Source: Parahaliea mediterranea
GTDB taxonomy: Bacteria > Pseudomonadota > Gammaproteobacteria > Pseudomonadales > Halieaceae
Direction: 5' to 3'
NCBI RefSeq assembly: GCF_003402235.1
Contig: NZ_QEWO01000001.1
Coordinates: 682,001-746,000, forward strand
DNA length: 64,000 nt
Part shown: positions 1 to 8,334 of the stretch, piece after piece
Position numbering within the stretch: the stretch's first letter is position 1
Layout: each line of letters starts with the position of its first letter
Made by a program: the position numbers and the translations under genes
The notes under the pieces: model-generated
The model's database searches: none
What the model saw: only the letters and a program-made list of their open reading frames with translations
What the model was told of the DNA's origin: nothing

Positions 1-290
1 TCCTGCAGCAGGGCAAAATTGGCCGGGTCTGGCTCGAAGGCAAACACCCTGCCGCCGGGGCCAACGCAGTGGGCTGCCAGCACGGTGAAGTAGCCGAGGT
101 TGGCACCCACATCCACAAACACATCGCCGGGCTTGAGAAAGCGCTGCACGAGCTGGGTTTCAAAAGGCTCCCAGATGCCCGCTTCCAGCAGCTGGCGGGA
201 GACATGACGGTCGCCCTCGCCATGCACCCGCAGGGTCAGCTCGCCGGCCACGCCCGGCACGCGCAGCGGCGCCAGCACTTCAGGGGGCAT
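1..290 (-). CDS. FkbM-family SAM-dependent methyltransferase, N-terminal part (cut by window edge)
   Basis: This is the first 96 or so codons of a minus-strand gene that runs off the left end of the window. The start is ATG at 290-288. About 50 residues in is the motif DVGANLGYFTVLAA, followed by GRVFAFEPDP; this is the glycine-rich SAM-binding motif I and the acidic post-I strand typical of FkbM-type methyltransferases. The family O-methylates sugars and other small molecules in secondary metabolism and cell-surface glycans; the substrate cannot be told from this fragment. The start overlaps the last 11 bases of the upstream AraC gene, so the two are probably co-transcribed. The family call is fairly secure; the role is not known. 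Confidence 0.75.
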   Translation of the reverse strand, partial: MPPEVLAPLRVPGVAGELTLRVHGEGDRHVSRQLLEAGIWEPFETQLVQRFLKPGDVFVDVGANLGYFTVLAAHCVGPGGRVFAFEPDPANFALLQ

Positions 291-1308
291 AGGCGCCGGG
301 GGCTACGCCGGTCCAGCGATGGAAGGCGCGGGAAAAGCTGCTGGTGTCGGAAAACCCGAGCAGAAAGGCAATTTCCGTCAGTGACGGCCGGGGCTTGCGC
401 GACAGGTAGGAGCAGGCCAGTTCGCAGCGGGTCTCGTTGAGCAGCTGGTTGAACGAGGTGTCTTCGGCGCTTAATTTGCGCTGCAGGCTGCGCACGCTCA
501 TGCCCAGTTCCCGTGCGTAGTGCTCGTGGCCGAGGGTGCCGCCTGGCATATCGCGCACCAGCAGGTTGCGCAGGCGGGTGGCAACGCTGTCGCGCTCCAG
601 TTGCTTGAGGTAATCCTCGATCACCCGGTCGCTGGAGCGGGCCAGGTTTTCGTTGCCCCATTCCAGGGGTTGCTCCAGGTCTGCCCGGTCGAACACCATC
701 TCGTAGCGCGGGGCGCCAAAGTGGATGGGCGAGCGGAAGAATTCCCGGAACGGGGTTTCATCGGCGCAGCGCTTGCGCATCAGGGCCACCGACAGGGGGG
801 CGAAATCCCGCCCTTTGATTTTGCGCGACGAGCGCAGAATCAGCGACAGGATGGCCTCCATGGCCTCCAGCGAGGGGCCGTGCTCCGGGGTGACCGCCTC
901 CCAGCTCAGCACCACGGTATCGCCCCGGTTTTCCAGGCCCACCCGGGCGGCGTCGGACACCATAGGGTTAAAGCGCGCCACCCGCTGCAGGGCCTCCAAC
1001 AGCGTGGTGCTGGCCATAAAGGCATAGCCCAGGGCGTGAAAGGTGTTCTGGTTGGAGTAACAGGGCACCCACAGGCCCAGGGTTTCATCCTCCAGGGCCT
1101 GCACGCTCAGCTGCCACAGGCGGGTGGTGGCATCCAGGGGCAGGCGGGCGTCCGGGTCCGCCAGTTGCTCCGGGGTCAGGCCCGACTGCTGCAGCAGCAG
1201 GTCGGCATTGCAGCCCTGGTCCGCCAGCGCCACCAGCAGGACTTTCATCCAGCTGCTGATGACAGTGGGGTGGCGCTCGCTGTCAGGGATGCAATGTGGC
1301 TGTGGCAT
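280..1308 (-). CDS. AraC-family transcriptional regulator with arabinose-binding-like N-terminal domain
   Basis: A 342-residue DNA-binding regulator. The N-terminal two thirds resembles the Arabinose_bd-type sensing domain of OruR/ArgR-like AraC proteins. The C-terminal ~100 residues hold the double helix-turn-helix, with SVRSLQRKL in the first HTH and LLGFSDTSSFSRAFHRWTG in the second, which is the usual AraC signature. Length is normal for this subfamily. It is transcribed away from the HMG-CoA reductase gene across a 113-base gap, and its 3' end overlaps the FkbM methyltransferase start. It may control either neighbour; the effector is unknown. Confidence 0.88.
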   Translation of the reverse strand: MPQPHCIPDSERHPTVISSWMKVLLVALADQGCNADLLLQQSGLTPEQLADPDARLPLDATTRLWQLSVQALEDETLGLWVPCYSNQNTFHALGYAFMASTTLLEALQRVARFNPMVSDAARVGLENRGDTVVLSWEAVTPEHGPSLEAMEAILSLILRSSRKIKGRDFAPLSVALMRKRCADETPFREFFRSPIHFGAPRYEMVFDRADLEQPLEWGNENLARSSDRVIEDYLKQLERDSVATRLRNLLVRDMPGGTLGHEHYARELGMSVRSLQRKLSAEDTSFNQLLNETRCELACSYLSRKPRPSLTEIAFLLGFSDTSSFSRAFHRWTGVAPGAYAP

Positions 1309-1421
1309 CTTCGGTCATTAAGTTGGCGTAAATGGACATGCGGAGCATGCCGGGCTTGTATACCGTAGACCTCGCTGCGATGTCCACACGAGACCGATAA
1401 TAACGGAGATTGAACCAGCTT

Positions 1422-2597
1422 ATGAGCAGTGCACGCCTGCCACGCGACAGCGACAACGACTACACCCACGAGGCCGCCGCCCGGCGCCGTGCCTTTATTG
1501 AGTCCCAGGGCCAGTGCAGCCTTGAGCACGTTGGCAGCTATTCCTTTGACCCGGCCACCCTGCCCGGCAATATCGAGAATTTCACCGGGGTGGTGCAGAT
1601 GCCGCTGGGCTACGCCGGCCCGCTGCGGGTGATTGGCGAGCACGCCCACGGCGAATTCTACGTTCCCATGGCCACCACCGAGGGCACCCTGGTGGCCAGC
1701 TACAGCCGCGGCATGCGCCTGACCCGCGAGGCCGGCGGCGTCACCACCACCGTGGTGGACGACGCCATGCAGCGCTCGCCGGTGTTCGCCTTTGACGACG
1801 CCCGCGGCGCCCGCGAATTCGGCCACTGGATCAACCAGCACTTCACCGACATCAAGGCCGCGGCAGAATCCACCACCCGCAGCGGCCGGCTACGCAATAT
1901 CGAGCAGTACGCCGCCAGCCGCATGCTCTACCTGCGCTTCAACTACACCACTGGCGATGCCGCCGGGCAAAACCTGTGTGGCAAGGCCACCTTCGCCGCC
2001 TGCCGCTGGATTCTGGACAATTACCCCGGCGCCATCGGGCGCTATTTCCTGTCGGGCAACATGGACACCGACAAGAAACACTCACAGCTCAACACCCTAC
2101 ACAGCCGCGGCAAGCGGGTGATTGCCGAAGTCACCCTGCCCCGGGACCTGCTGCGCGACCTGATGCGCACCACGCCCGAGGCCATGTACGCGGCGCGGAT
2201 GGCATCCCAGCTGGGTGGCCTTATGGCCGGTGCGGTGCACAACGGCGTGCACCCGGCCAACGGTATCGCCAGTGTGTTTATTGCCACCGGACAGGACGAG
2301 GCGAACGTGGCAGAATCCCACGCGAGCCTGGTACACGCGGAAATCACCCCCGAGGGCGATTATTACTATTCCGTGACACTTCCCTCGCTGATCGTTGCCA
2401 CCTACGGCGGTGGTACCGGTTTGGCAACCCAAAGGGAATGCTTGGAATCGATAGGTTGCTACGGTGAGGGGAAAGCCCGCAAACTGGCGGAAATCGTTGC
2501 CGCCACCGTCCTCTGCGGAGAAATCTCGCTCGGGGCGGCGGTGGTCTCCGAGGAATGGGTCAGCAGCCACGATACCTATGGCCGCAACCGGCCCTGA
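1422..2597 (+). CDS. Hydroxymethylglutaryl-CoA reductase, class I type
   Basis: Reduces HMG-CoA to mevalonate (or the reverse). All four catalytic residues of the class I enzyme are visible: Glu87 in PMATTEGTLVAS, Lys218 in GNMDTDKKHS, Asp292 in GQDEANVAES, and the C-terminal His383 in SSHDTYGRNR. ENFTGVVQMPLGYAGPL matches the substrate-binding ENxxG..P.G.AGPL motif, and a glycine-rich ATYGGGTGLATQ segment follows. At 391 residues it is a catalytic domain without membrane spans. ATG at 1422 was preferred over the TTG at 1410 because GGAGA at 1405-1409 is too close to the latter. No other mevalonate-pathway gene is in the window. A TonB-dependent receptor follows 68 bases downstream. Confidence 0.9.
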   Translation: MSSARLPRDSDNDYTHEAAARRRAFIESQGQCSLEHVGSYSFDPATLPGNIENFTGVVQMPLGYAGPLRVIGEHAHGEFYVPMATTEGTLVASYSRGMRLTREAGGVTTTVVDDAMQRSPVFAFDDARGAREFGHWINQHFTDIKAAAESTTRSGRLRNIEQYAASRMLYLRFNYTTGDAAGQNLCGKATFAACRWILDNYPGAIGRYFLSGNMDTDKKHSQLNTLHSRGKRVIAEVTLPRDLLRDLMRTTPEAMYAARMASQLGGLMAGAVHNGVHPANGIASVFIATGQDEANVAESHASLVHAEITPEGDYYYSVTLPSLIVATYGGGTGLATQRECLESIGCYGEGKARKLAEIVAATVLCGEISLGAAVVSEEWVSSHDTYGRNRP

Positions 2598-2665
2598 CCT
2601 CCGGCCTCTCGCGGTTTCAGTTTGATAATAGCTATAACGCAACAACAGAAAGAGGGAGCAATACC

Positions 2666-5047
2666 ATGCACAACAACAAAACCGTTCTCCGCAAGCACCC
2701 AATGAGTGCAGCGCTCAGTGGACTGGGTAAGTCCGCTGGCGCCATGCTACTGGGGGGCGCGGTCACGCTGGCTAACAGTGTTGCCGTGCAAGCCCAGGAA
2801 GAGCGCCGGGGGGCCTCATCCGCCATGCTTGAGGAAGTAGTGGTCACCGCCCGCAAGCGCGCCGAACTGTCCCAGGACGTGCCCATGGCCATTTCCGCCT
2901 TCGGCTCGGACCAGATCGAAGCACTGAAAGTGCGCGATCTGACCAACCTGTCGGTGGGCCTGCCCAACGTAGCCCTGGATGACGTGGGCACCACCCGCGG
3001 CACCGCCAACTTCTCCATTCGGGGGCTGGGTATCAACAGTTCCATTCCCTCCATCGACCCCACCGTCGGCGTATTCGTCAACGGCGTGTACCTCGGGGTG
3101 AACAACGGCATCATCTTCGATGTGTTCGACCTGGAGAGCATCGAGGTGCTGCGCGGGCCCCAGGGCATCCTGTTCGGGCGCAACGTGACCGGCGGCGCCA
3201 TCCTGATGAACTGGAAGCGCCCCACCGACGAGTTTGACGCCACCGTGCGCGCCGCCATCGACGGCGGTGGCGAGGGCGGCCTGAACCGCTACCTGATGGG
3301 TGCCGTGGGCGGCCCCATCACCGATAACCTGGCGGTGCGCTTCACCGGCTACTACAACGACGACGAAGGCTATTTTGAAAATGGCTTCGACGGCGACGAC
3401 GTGGGCGCCATCGAACAGAAAATGGGCCGCGCCAGCGTGCTGTGGACCCCCACCGACAGCAGTGAGCTGATCGTGCGCTACGAATACAGCGACATCGACG
3501 GCGACGGCCCGGTGCCCCAGTCCCACACCAACGGTGCCGGCGTGCCCGGCACCCCGGTCAACAATGACCGCGACAGCTTCGACGTGAACTACAACGGCAT
3601 CGGCTACGGCATCATCGAGACCGACTTCCTGAGCGCCGAATTCAACATGGACGTGGGCTTTGGCGATGGCACCATCACCGCCATCTACGGCTACCGCGAC
3701 TCGGACAGCAGTTCCTTCGGCGACATCGACGCCCAGCCCCGGGCCCTGTTCCACGCCCCCGCCAACCTGGAAACCGAGCAGAACAGCTTTGAGCTGCGCT
3801 ACAACGGCCAGTTCGGCAACGCCAACGTGACCACCGGCCTGTACTGGTTTGACCACGACATGGCCTACCACGAGCGCCGCAACCTGCTCGGCTTTCTGGC
3901 CAACGCACTCAGCGGCGGCCTGCTGCCGGATACCGTGCCCTTCCAGATTCAGGACGGTGGCGGCTTCTACAACGTGGAAACCCTGGGCGCCTTTGCCGCG
4001 GTGGACTACGACCTGACCGACCGCCTCACCCTGACCGCGGGCATCCGCTGGTCCAGTGAAGAGAAATCGGCCGAGATCGCCTCGCTGAACATTAACACCA
4101 ACGTGCTGGACCCCGGCGGCACCCTGGCCACCGGGGTGCCCACCTACCTCAACCCGGGCACCGGCACCGACACCCGCTGTAACTTCGTTGAGGGCCCCGC
4201 CTGCCCCATCGACTTTGTGGACGATAAAACCTGGAACACCTGGGCGCCGAAAATCGGCTTTACCTACGCCCTGGACGACATGTCCCAGATATACGCCCAC
4301 TGGAGCCGTGGCTTCCGCTCTGGCGGTTACAACCTGCGCAACACCGACCCGGCCTTCTCACCCGGCCCCTTCGATGAAGAGCAGGTGGACAGCTATGAAA
4401 TCGGCTACAAGTCGACCCACGACTGGGGCCGCCTGAACGCCGCCGTGTTCTACACCGACATCGGCGACATGCAGCGCGAGGTCAACATCACCAACCAGGT
4501 GTCCGGTGTTGTGCAGATCATCGACAACACCGCCGACGCCAGCATCTACGGTATCGAACTGGACGGCGCCTTCCCGCTGACCGACGGCCTGGTGCTGACC
4601 GCCGGCATCGGCTACCTGGACGCCAGCTACGACTCGGTGAAGTTCGACCTGAACGGCGATAACGTGGTGGATGGCAAAGACAAGGACCTGGACCTGCCCC
4701 GGGCGCCGGAGCTGACCTACAATGTGGGCCTGAACTACGACTTCAGCATCGGTGAGTGGGGCTACGCCGCGGCGCGCGTCAGCTACGCCTACCGCGACGA
4801 AGCGGCCTACACCGACAACAACCGTGGCTACATCCTGGAGCAGGACATCGTCGACGTCGGCCTGGACTTCTACTCCAACAGCGGCCACTGGGTGTTTGGT
4901 CTCTACGGCCGCAACCTGCTGGACGAAGTGAAACACGGCGGCGATACCCAGTTGCCTGCCAACCTCGGCCCGGTTCCCGTTGGCGGCACCTTCGCCCCGG
5001 TATCCAAGGGCCAGGTGTACGGCGCGGAAATCACCTACAACTTCTGA
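2666..5047 (+). CDS. TonB-dependent outer-membrane receptor
   Basis: A 793-residue outer-membrane active transporter for a ligand imported with TonB energy. After a signal sequence ending near AVQA, the mature start carries the TonB-box region LEEVVVTARKR and then a plug domain with VEVLRGPQGILFGRN. The C-terminal 600 residues form the 22-stranded barrel, ending in aromatic EITYNF. It belongs to the large group common in marine and sphingomonad-like bacteria that are annotated for many substrates, so the ligand is not predictable. The start at ATG 2666 is supported by AGAGGGAG at 2651-2658. It lies downstream of the HMG-CoA reductase in the same direction and ends at a very strong hairpin (5066-5104). 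Confidence 0.93.
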   Translation: MHNNKTVLRKHPMSAALSGLGKSAGAMLLGGAVTLANSVAVQAQEERRGASSAMLEEVVVTARKRAELSQDVPMAISAFGSDQIEALKVRDLTNLSVGLPNVALDDVGTTRGTANFSIRGLGINSSIPSIDPTVGVFVNGVYLGVNNGIIFDVFDLESIEVLRGPQGILFGRNVTGGAILMNWKRPTDEFDATVRAAIDGGGEGGLNRYLMGAVGGPITDNLAVRFTGYYNDDEGYFENGFDGDDVGAIEQKMGRASVLWTPTDSSELIVRYEYSDIDGDGPVPQSHTNGAGVPGTPVNNDRDSFDVNYNGIGYGIIETDFLSAEFNMDVGFGDGTITAIYGYRDSDSSSFGDIDAQPRALFHAPANLETEQNSFELRYNGQFGNANVTTGLYWFDHDMAYHERRNLLGFLANALSGGLLPDTVPFQIQDGGGFYNVETLGAFAAVDYDLTDRLTLTAGIRWSSEEKSAEIASLNINTNVLDPGGTLATGVPTYLNPGTGTDTRCNFVEGPACPIDFVDDKTWNTWAPKIGFTYALDDMSQIYAHWSRGFRSGGYNLRNTDPAFSPGPFDEEQVDSYEIGYKSTHDWGRLNAAVFYTDIGDMQREVNITNQVSGVVQIIDNTADASIYGIELDGAFPLTDGLVLTAGIGYLDASYDSVKFDLNGDNVVDGKDKDLDLPRAPELTYNVGLNYDFSIGEWGYAAARVSYAYRDEAAYTDNNRGYILEQDIVDVGLDFYSNSGHWVFGLYGRNLLDEVKHGGDTQLPANLGPVPVGGTFAPVSKGQVYGAEITYNF

Positions 5048-5065
5048 TCGCCCGATCAGAAGACC

Positions 5066-5104
5066 CAACGAAAGAGGGCGGCCAGTGGCCGCCCTCTTTC
5101 GTTG
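5066..5104. terminator. Bidirectional intrinsic terminator
   Basis: A perfect 18-bp inverted repeat (5066-5083 with 5087-5104) around an AGT loop. The stem base is A/T-rich on both sides, so it can work in either direction. It lies between the convergent TonB receptor and ketosynthase genes and probably terminates both. Confidence 0.9.
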
Positions 5105-5145
5105 TAAAACCCCGGTGCCGCAGTTCCCGCTGGGGCATTCGTCTC

Positions 5146-7002
5146 TCAGTCGTCCAGGCTCGCCGTGCCGAACGGCGAGGCAATGTCCAGCGACACCCGG
5201 TGCGGGCCGACCTGCAGTTCGCGCTCACCCATCACCACATCATCGTCCCCCAGCACCCCGTAGTCGAAGTGGTAGGTGGGGCTGATGTCGCCGGCGATCA
5301 TGGCGCTGTCGTAGGCGGCCTGGCGCTCGCGCACGGCTTCGTTGGCGGCCTCCCAGGCGCGCCACTGGCTGCCTGAGTAGCGCGCGCGCAGCAACTGCCG
5401 CGTCACCCGCGGGCTGAGCAGCGAGGCGGTGGCGTTGTTGCCGCCAAAGCCCTTGGAGTTCACCAGGGTGTAATGCAGGGCGTTCGGGTCAATCTCGCGG
5501 TGCGCGCTGGACAGGGCCAGGTGGTCGCGGTGCACGTCCTCGGCGAAGGCTTCCACCGTGCTGATGCCGGGCACCAGGCCATGGGCCCAGGTGCCAAGGC
5601 TGGTGGTCACCTGGTCGCCAGAGGCCGAGCCCAGGGAGTGGCCGAGGTAGCACTTGATGGCGGCCACCGGCCACTGCTCGATGCCAAAGGCTTTAGCGGT
5701 CTCTTCCAGAATGCGCGACTCGGTCACCCGGTTCTGGGGGGTGCCGGTGCCGTGGGCCTGCACCAGGCCACCGCTGCGCAGGGCTTTTTCGCCGATGATG
5801 GCGCGCACGCCCGCCATCGCCTTGGCCATGGTGATGTAATTGCCAACCCCGGGGCCGGAGATGGACTTTTTAAAACCGTCGGCGTTTACGAACACATCCG
5901 GCGCCGCGCCGAACATCGTCGCGCCCAGTTCCATGGCCAGGGCGTCGTCGAACAGCACCACCATCTGCGCCGACTCGGCAATGGTGAAGCCGCAGTTGTT
6001 GGCAAAGGGGCGGCAGGCACGGCGGTGGTCGGGCACCTGGCTCTCGCTGAGGCCGTCCAGTTCCCGCAGGCCCTTGTCGGTGGCCAGGGCCCCCATGGCG
6101 GCGTAGCCCTCCATCACCTCCGGGTTGATGGGCGCCTCGGCGCTGCCGATAAAGGCCACCCGGGCGCGGCCGCTGCGGATGTCGTCGATGCCAAGGCGCA
6201 GGTTATAAAGGAAGGAGGCGCAGGCACCGAGGCTGGCGCCGGTGGAGCCCAGGCTGCCGAGCACATAGGCGTTGACGAAGTCCGCCGGCATTTCCGCCAG
6301 GCTCAGGGGGCAGAACTTGGAGGTGACCCGCTGGCCGTTGTAGCGGGCCTTGAGCATGCCGCCGGCGCCGGCGCCGTCCATCTGCCCCATGGCACTGCCG
6401 GCGTACACGCTCACCTGATCCACGCTGACCCGCCGGGCCACGTCTTCCCAGTCCAGCCCCAGGCTGCCCAGGGCGTCGGAGGCGGCGTACACCATCATCT
6501 GCAGGCCCCGGGGATGGTTGCGCGAGGCGTACAGCTTGCCCGGTTCAAAACCGGTGGGCAGCTGGCCGGCGGCCTTCACCTCGAATTCGCGAATCGTCGG
6601 CAGCAGAAATTCCTGCTGGCCACGGATTTTGACGTTGGCGTGGGTCACGGAGGTGGCGGTCACCTCCCACTCGGGGGGGATGACCTCCGGCAGGTACTGG
6701 CGCTTGATATCAAAGCTAACCGGCTGGCCGTTGCTCTGGGTGGGAAAGCGGCGGTTCCACTGCACCCGGTCCACATCAAAGTGACTGGCCTCCACCCGGC
6801 GCACCAGGGTGTGGTCCAGAATGAAGGACTCATCCACCTGTGGCAGGCCCATCAACTGGGCCAGGGCGGCAAAGGTGCGCTGGCGCTCGGCCTGCGGCAG
6901 CGCCGACTGCACCAGGCGGCGAAAGGCGTGATGGCTGGAAGCCCGCCCGGCGCCGTTGATACCTCCAAATCCCACGATCACCGGCAAACGCTGAGCACCC
7001 AT
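5146..7002 (-). CDS. Stand-alone beta-ketoacyl synthase
   Basis: A 618-residue condensing enzyme of the KAS I/II type. The catalytic residues are all visible: Cys261 in LGACASFLYN, His417 in VQAHGTGTPQNR, and Lys450 and His455 in KCYLGHSLGSASG. It is about 200 residues longer than FabF because of an N-terminal segment of roughly 180 residues before the recognisable synthase core. No acyl carrier protein, acyltransferase or ketoreductase lies nearby. It should extend an acyl-thioester with malonyl units; the product is unknown. ATG 7002 has AGGAAG upstream; GTG 7008 is an alternative start. The divergent AraC gene at 7224 is a plausible regulator. Confidence 0.85.
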   Translation of the reverse strand: MGAQRLPVIVGFGGINGAGRASSHHAFRRLVQSALPQAERQRTFAALAQLMGLPQVDESFILDHTLVRRVEASHFDVDRVQWNRRFPTQSNGQPVSFDIKRQYLPEVIPPEWEVTATSVTHANVKIRGQQEFLLPTIREFEVKAAGQLPTGFEPGKLYASRNHPRGLQMMVYAASDALGSLGLDWEDVARRVSVDQVSVYAGSAMGQMDGAGAGGMLKARYNGQRVTSKFCPLSLAEMPADFVNAYVLGSLGSTGASLGACASFLYNLRLGIDDIRSGRARVAFIGSAEAPINPEVMEGYAAMGALATDKGLRELDGLSESQVPDHRRACRPFANNCGFTIAESAQMVVLFDDALAMELGATMFGAAPDVFVNADGFKKSISGPGVGNYITMAKAMAGVRAIIGEKALRSGGLVQAHGTGTPQNRVTESRILEETAKAFGIEQWPVAAIKCYLGHSLGSASGDQVTTSLGTWAHGLVPGISTVEAFAEDVHRDHLALSSAHREIDPNALHYTLVNSKGFGGNNATASLLSPRVTRQLLRARYSGSQWRAWEAANEAVRERQAAYDSAMIAGDISPTYHFDYGVLGDDDVVMGERELQVGPHRVSLDIASPFGTASLDD

Positions 7003-7072
7003 TACCACTTCCTACCTCTATGCTGACTGGACGATGGCCCCAGTGTACGGCGGGCACCCAGGCACAGTGCAG

Positions 7073-7106
7073 GCTATTTCTGTCATTTTTTGTGCTATTT
7101 TGGACA
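7073..7106 (-). promoter_or_regulatory. Candidate AraC-family operator: two direct repeats 21 bp apart
   Basis: GCTATTT occurs at 7073-7079 and 7094-7100, with start-to-start spacing of exactly 21 bp. The match extends over 13 bases (7073-7085 against 7094-7106, 10 of 13 identical). Direct repeats two helical turns apart are the usual target of a two-HTH AraC protein. The site is 71 bases upstream of the ketosynthase start and in the same intergenic region as the AraC gene at 7224. Function is inferred. Confidence 0.5.
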
Positions 7107-7121
7107 ACCTTGTCGCCCGAT

Positions 7122-7196
7122 CCTTCGCTGGCTAGACCTTCGTTGCCCAGGCCTTCGTTGCCCAGGCCTTCGCTGCCAAGGCCTTAACTACCCCAA
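7122..7196. repeat. Five degenerate 15-bp tandem repeats
   Basis: Five head-to-tail units of 15 bp start at 7122, 7137, 7152, 7167 and 7182. Units two and three are identical (CCTTCGTTGCCCAGG); the outer units diverge. The array ends 27 bases before the AraC start, so it lies in the 5' untranslated region or promoter of that gene. No coding role is apparent. Confidence 0.8.
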
Positions 7197-7223
7197 GCCT
7201 CTCACCGCCGGACCCAATTACCC

Positions 7224-8237
7224 ATGTACACCGCCGCCGCCGCCCTCTACCCCGACGCCCTGGCCAGCAGCGTGACCCTGCCGATGGAAATCCTGCAGGC
7301 CGCCAGCCAGATGGCGAGCGTGGGCAGCCGCGGCAGGGCCCAGGCGCGCTTTCTGCTGACCGCCCCCGAGGCCACGCCCCTGCGCCTGGCCAGCGGTATC
7401 CAGCTCACGCCAGACTTGCCCTTTGCCCAGCTGCCGCCGCTGGACCTGCTGATCCTGCCCGCTATCTGGCGCAACCCCCTGCCCACCCTGAAGGGCGCCG
7501 CGCCCTGGCTGTCGCAACTATCGGCCATTGCCGGTGGCGGCACCCGCATCTGCAGCGTGGGCACCGCCAGTTGCCTGCTGGCCGAGGCGGGCCTGCTTAA
7601 CGGGCGCCCCGCCACCACCCACTGGAACTACTTCGAGCGCTTTGCCCGCCGCTACCCCCGGGTGCAGCTGAAAACCCGCCACCTCATCACCCAGAGCAAC
7701 AACATTTACTGCGTGGGCAGCGTGAACTCCATCGCCGACCTGATGGTACACATTGTCGAAGACTGGTTTGGCACCCGGGTGGCACGGGCGGTGGAACAGC
7801 AGTTCTCGCCGGAGATCCGCCGCTCCTTTCGCGCCGCCGCCTACCAGGACGGCCCCCGCAGCAGCCACCACGACGAAACCGTGCTGCGGGCCCAGCAATA
7901 CCTGCAGGATCACCTCGCCAGCGGCGCCAGCCTGGACGCCCTGGCCAGGCAGCTGGACATCAGCCCGCGCACCCTGAGCCGACGCTTTCGCAACGCCACC
8001 GGCTATACCCCCCAGCAGTACCTCAACAGCCTGCGCCTGACCACCGCCCGCGACCTGCTGCGACGCAGCAACCTCAGCATTGCGGAAATCTGCTGGCAGC
8101 TTGGCCTTCAGGATGTGAGCTACTTCGCCCGCCTGTTCCGGCGCCACCACGGCATGAGCCCCATGCGCTACCGGCAGGCCGCCCGGGGCAAGCTGTTTGA
8201 CCCGCAGCCGGCGCCGGGCAGCGGGCCGGCGGCTTGA
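7224..8237 (+). CDS. AraC-family regulator with GATase1/DJ-1-like sensor domain
   Basis: A 337-residue regulator of the GlxA/FtrA type. Residues 1-190 form a DJ-1/PfpI-like domain, including LDLLILPAIW and the nucleophile-elbow-like ICSVGTASCLLAEAGLL. The C-terminal ~100 residues carry the AraC double HTH: LDALARQLDISPRTLSRRF and IAEICWQLGLQDVSYFARLF. There is no convincing Shine-Dalgarno before ATG 7224. The gene is divergent from the ketosynthase and 97 bases upstream of a thiolase gene on the same strand, so it may control either. A pair of 21-bp-spaced repeats at 7073-7106 could be its target. Confidence 0.88.
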   Translation: MYTAAAALYPDALASSVTLPMEILQAASQMASVGSRGRAQARFLLTAPEATPLRLASGIQLTPDLPFAQLPPLDLLILPAIWRNPLPTLKGAAPWLSQLSAIAGGGTRICSVGTASCLLAEAGLLNGRPATTHWNYFERFARRYPRVQLKTRHLITQSNNIYCVGSVNSIADLMVHIVEDWFGTRVARAVEQQFSPEIRRSFRAAAYQDGPRSSHHDETVLRAQQYLQDHLASGASLDALARQLDISPRTLSRRFRNATGYTPQQYLNSLRLTTARDLLRRSNLSIAEICWQLGLQDVSYFARLFRRHHGMSPMRYRQAARGKLFDPQPAPGSGPAA

Positions 8238-8334
8238 GCGCCGGGCGGGTCTGTGGCTAAATGAGCGCCCATTTTCGGGCCGGCCCCGGCCGCGCCCCTC
8301 CCCCCACCCACCAACAACAGACCGGATTCCTACC

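Noticed and set aside
1309-1421. AraC half-sites between the first AraC gene and HMG-CoA reductase
   Set aside because: A small GCATG inverted repeat is present, but no 21-bp-spaced direct repeats or convincing promoter could be defined.
8238-8334. FMN riboswitch before the thiolase-ribB pair
   Set aside because: No RFN-element stems could be seen in this short GC-rich leader.
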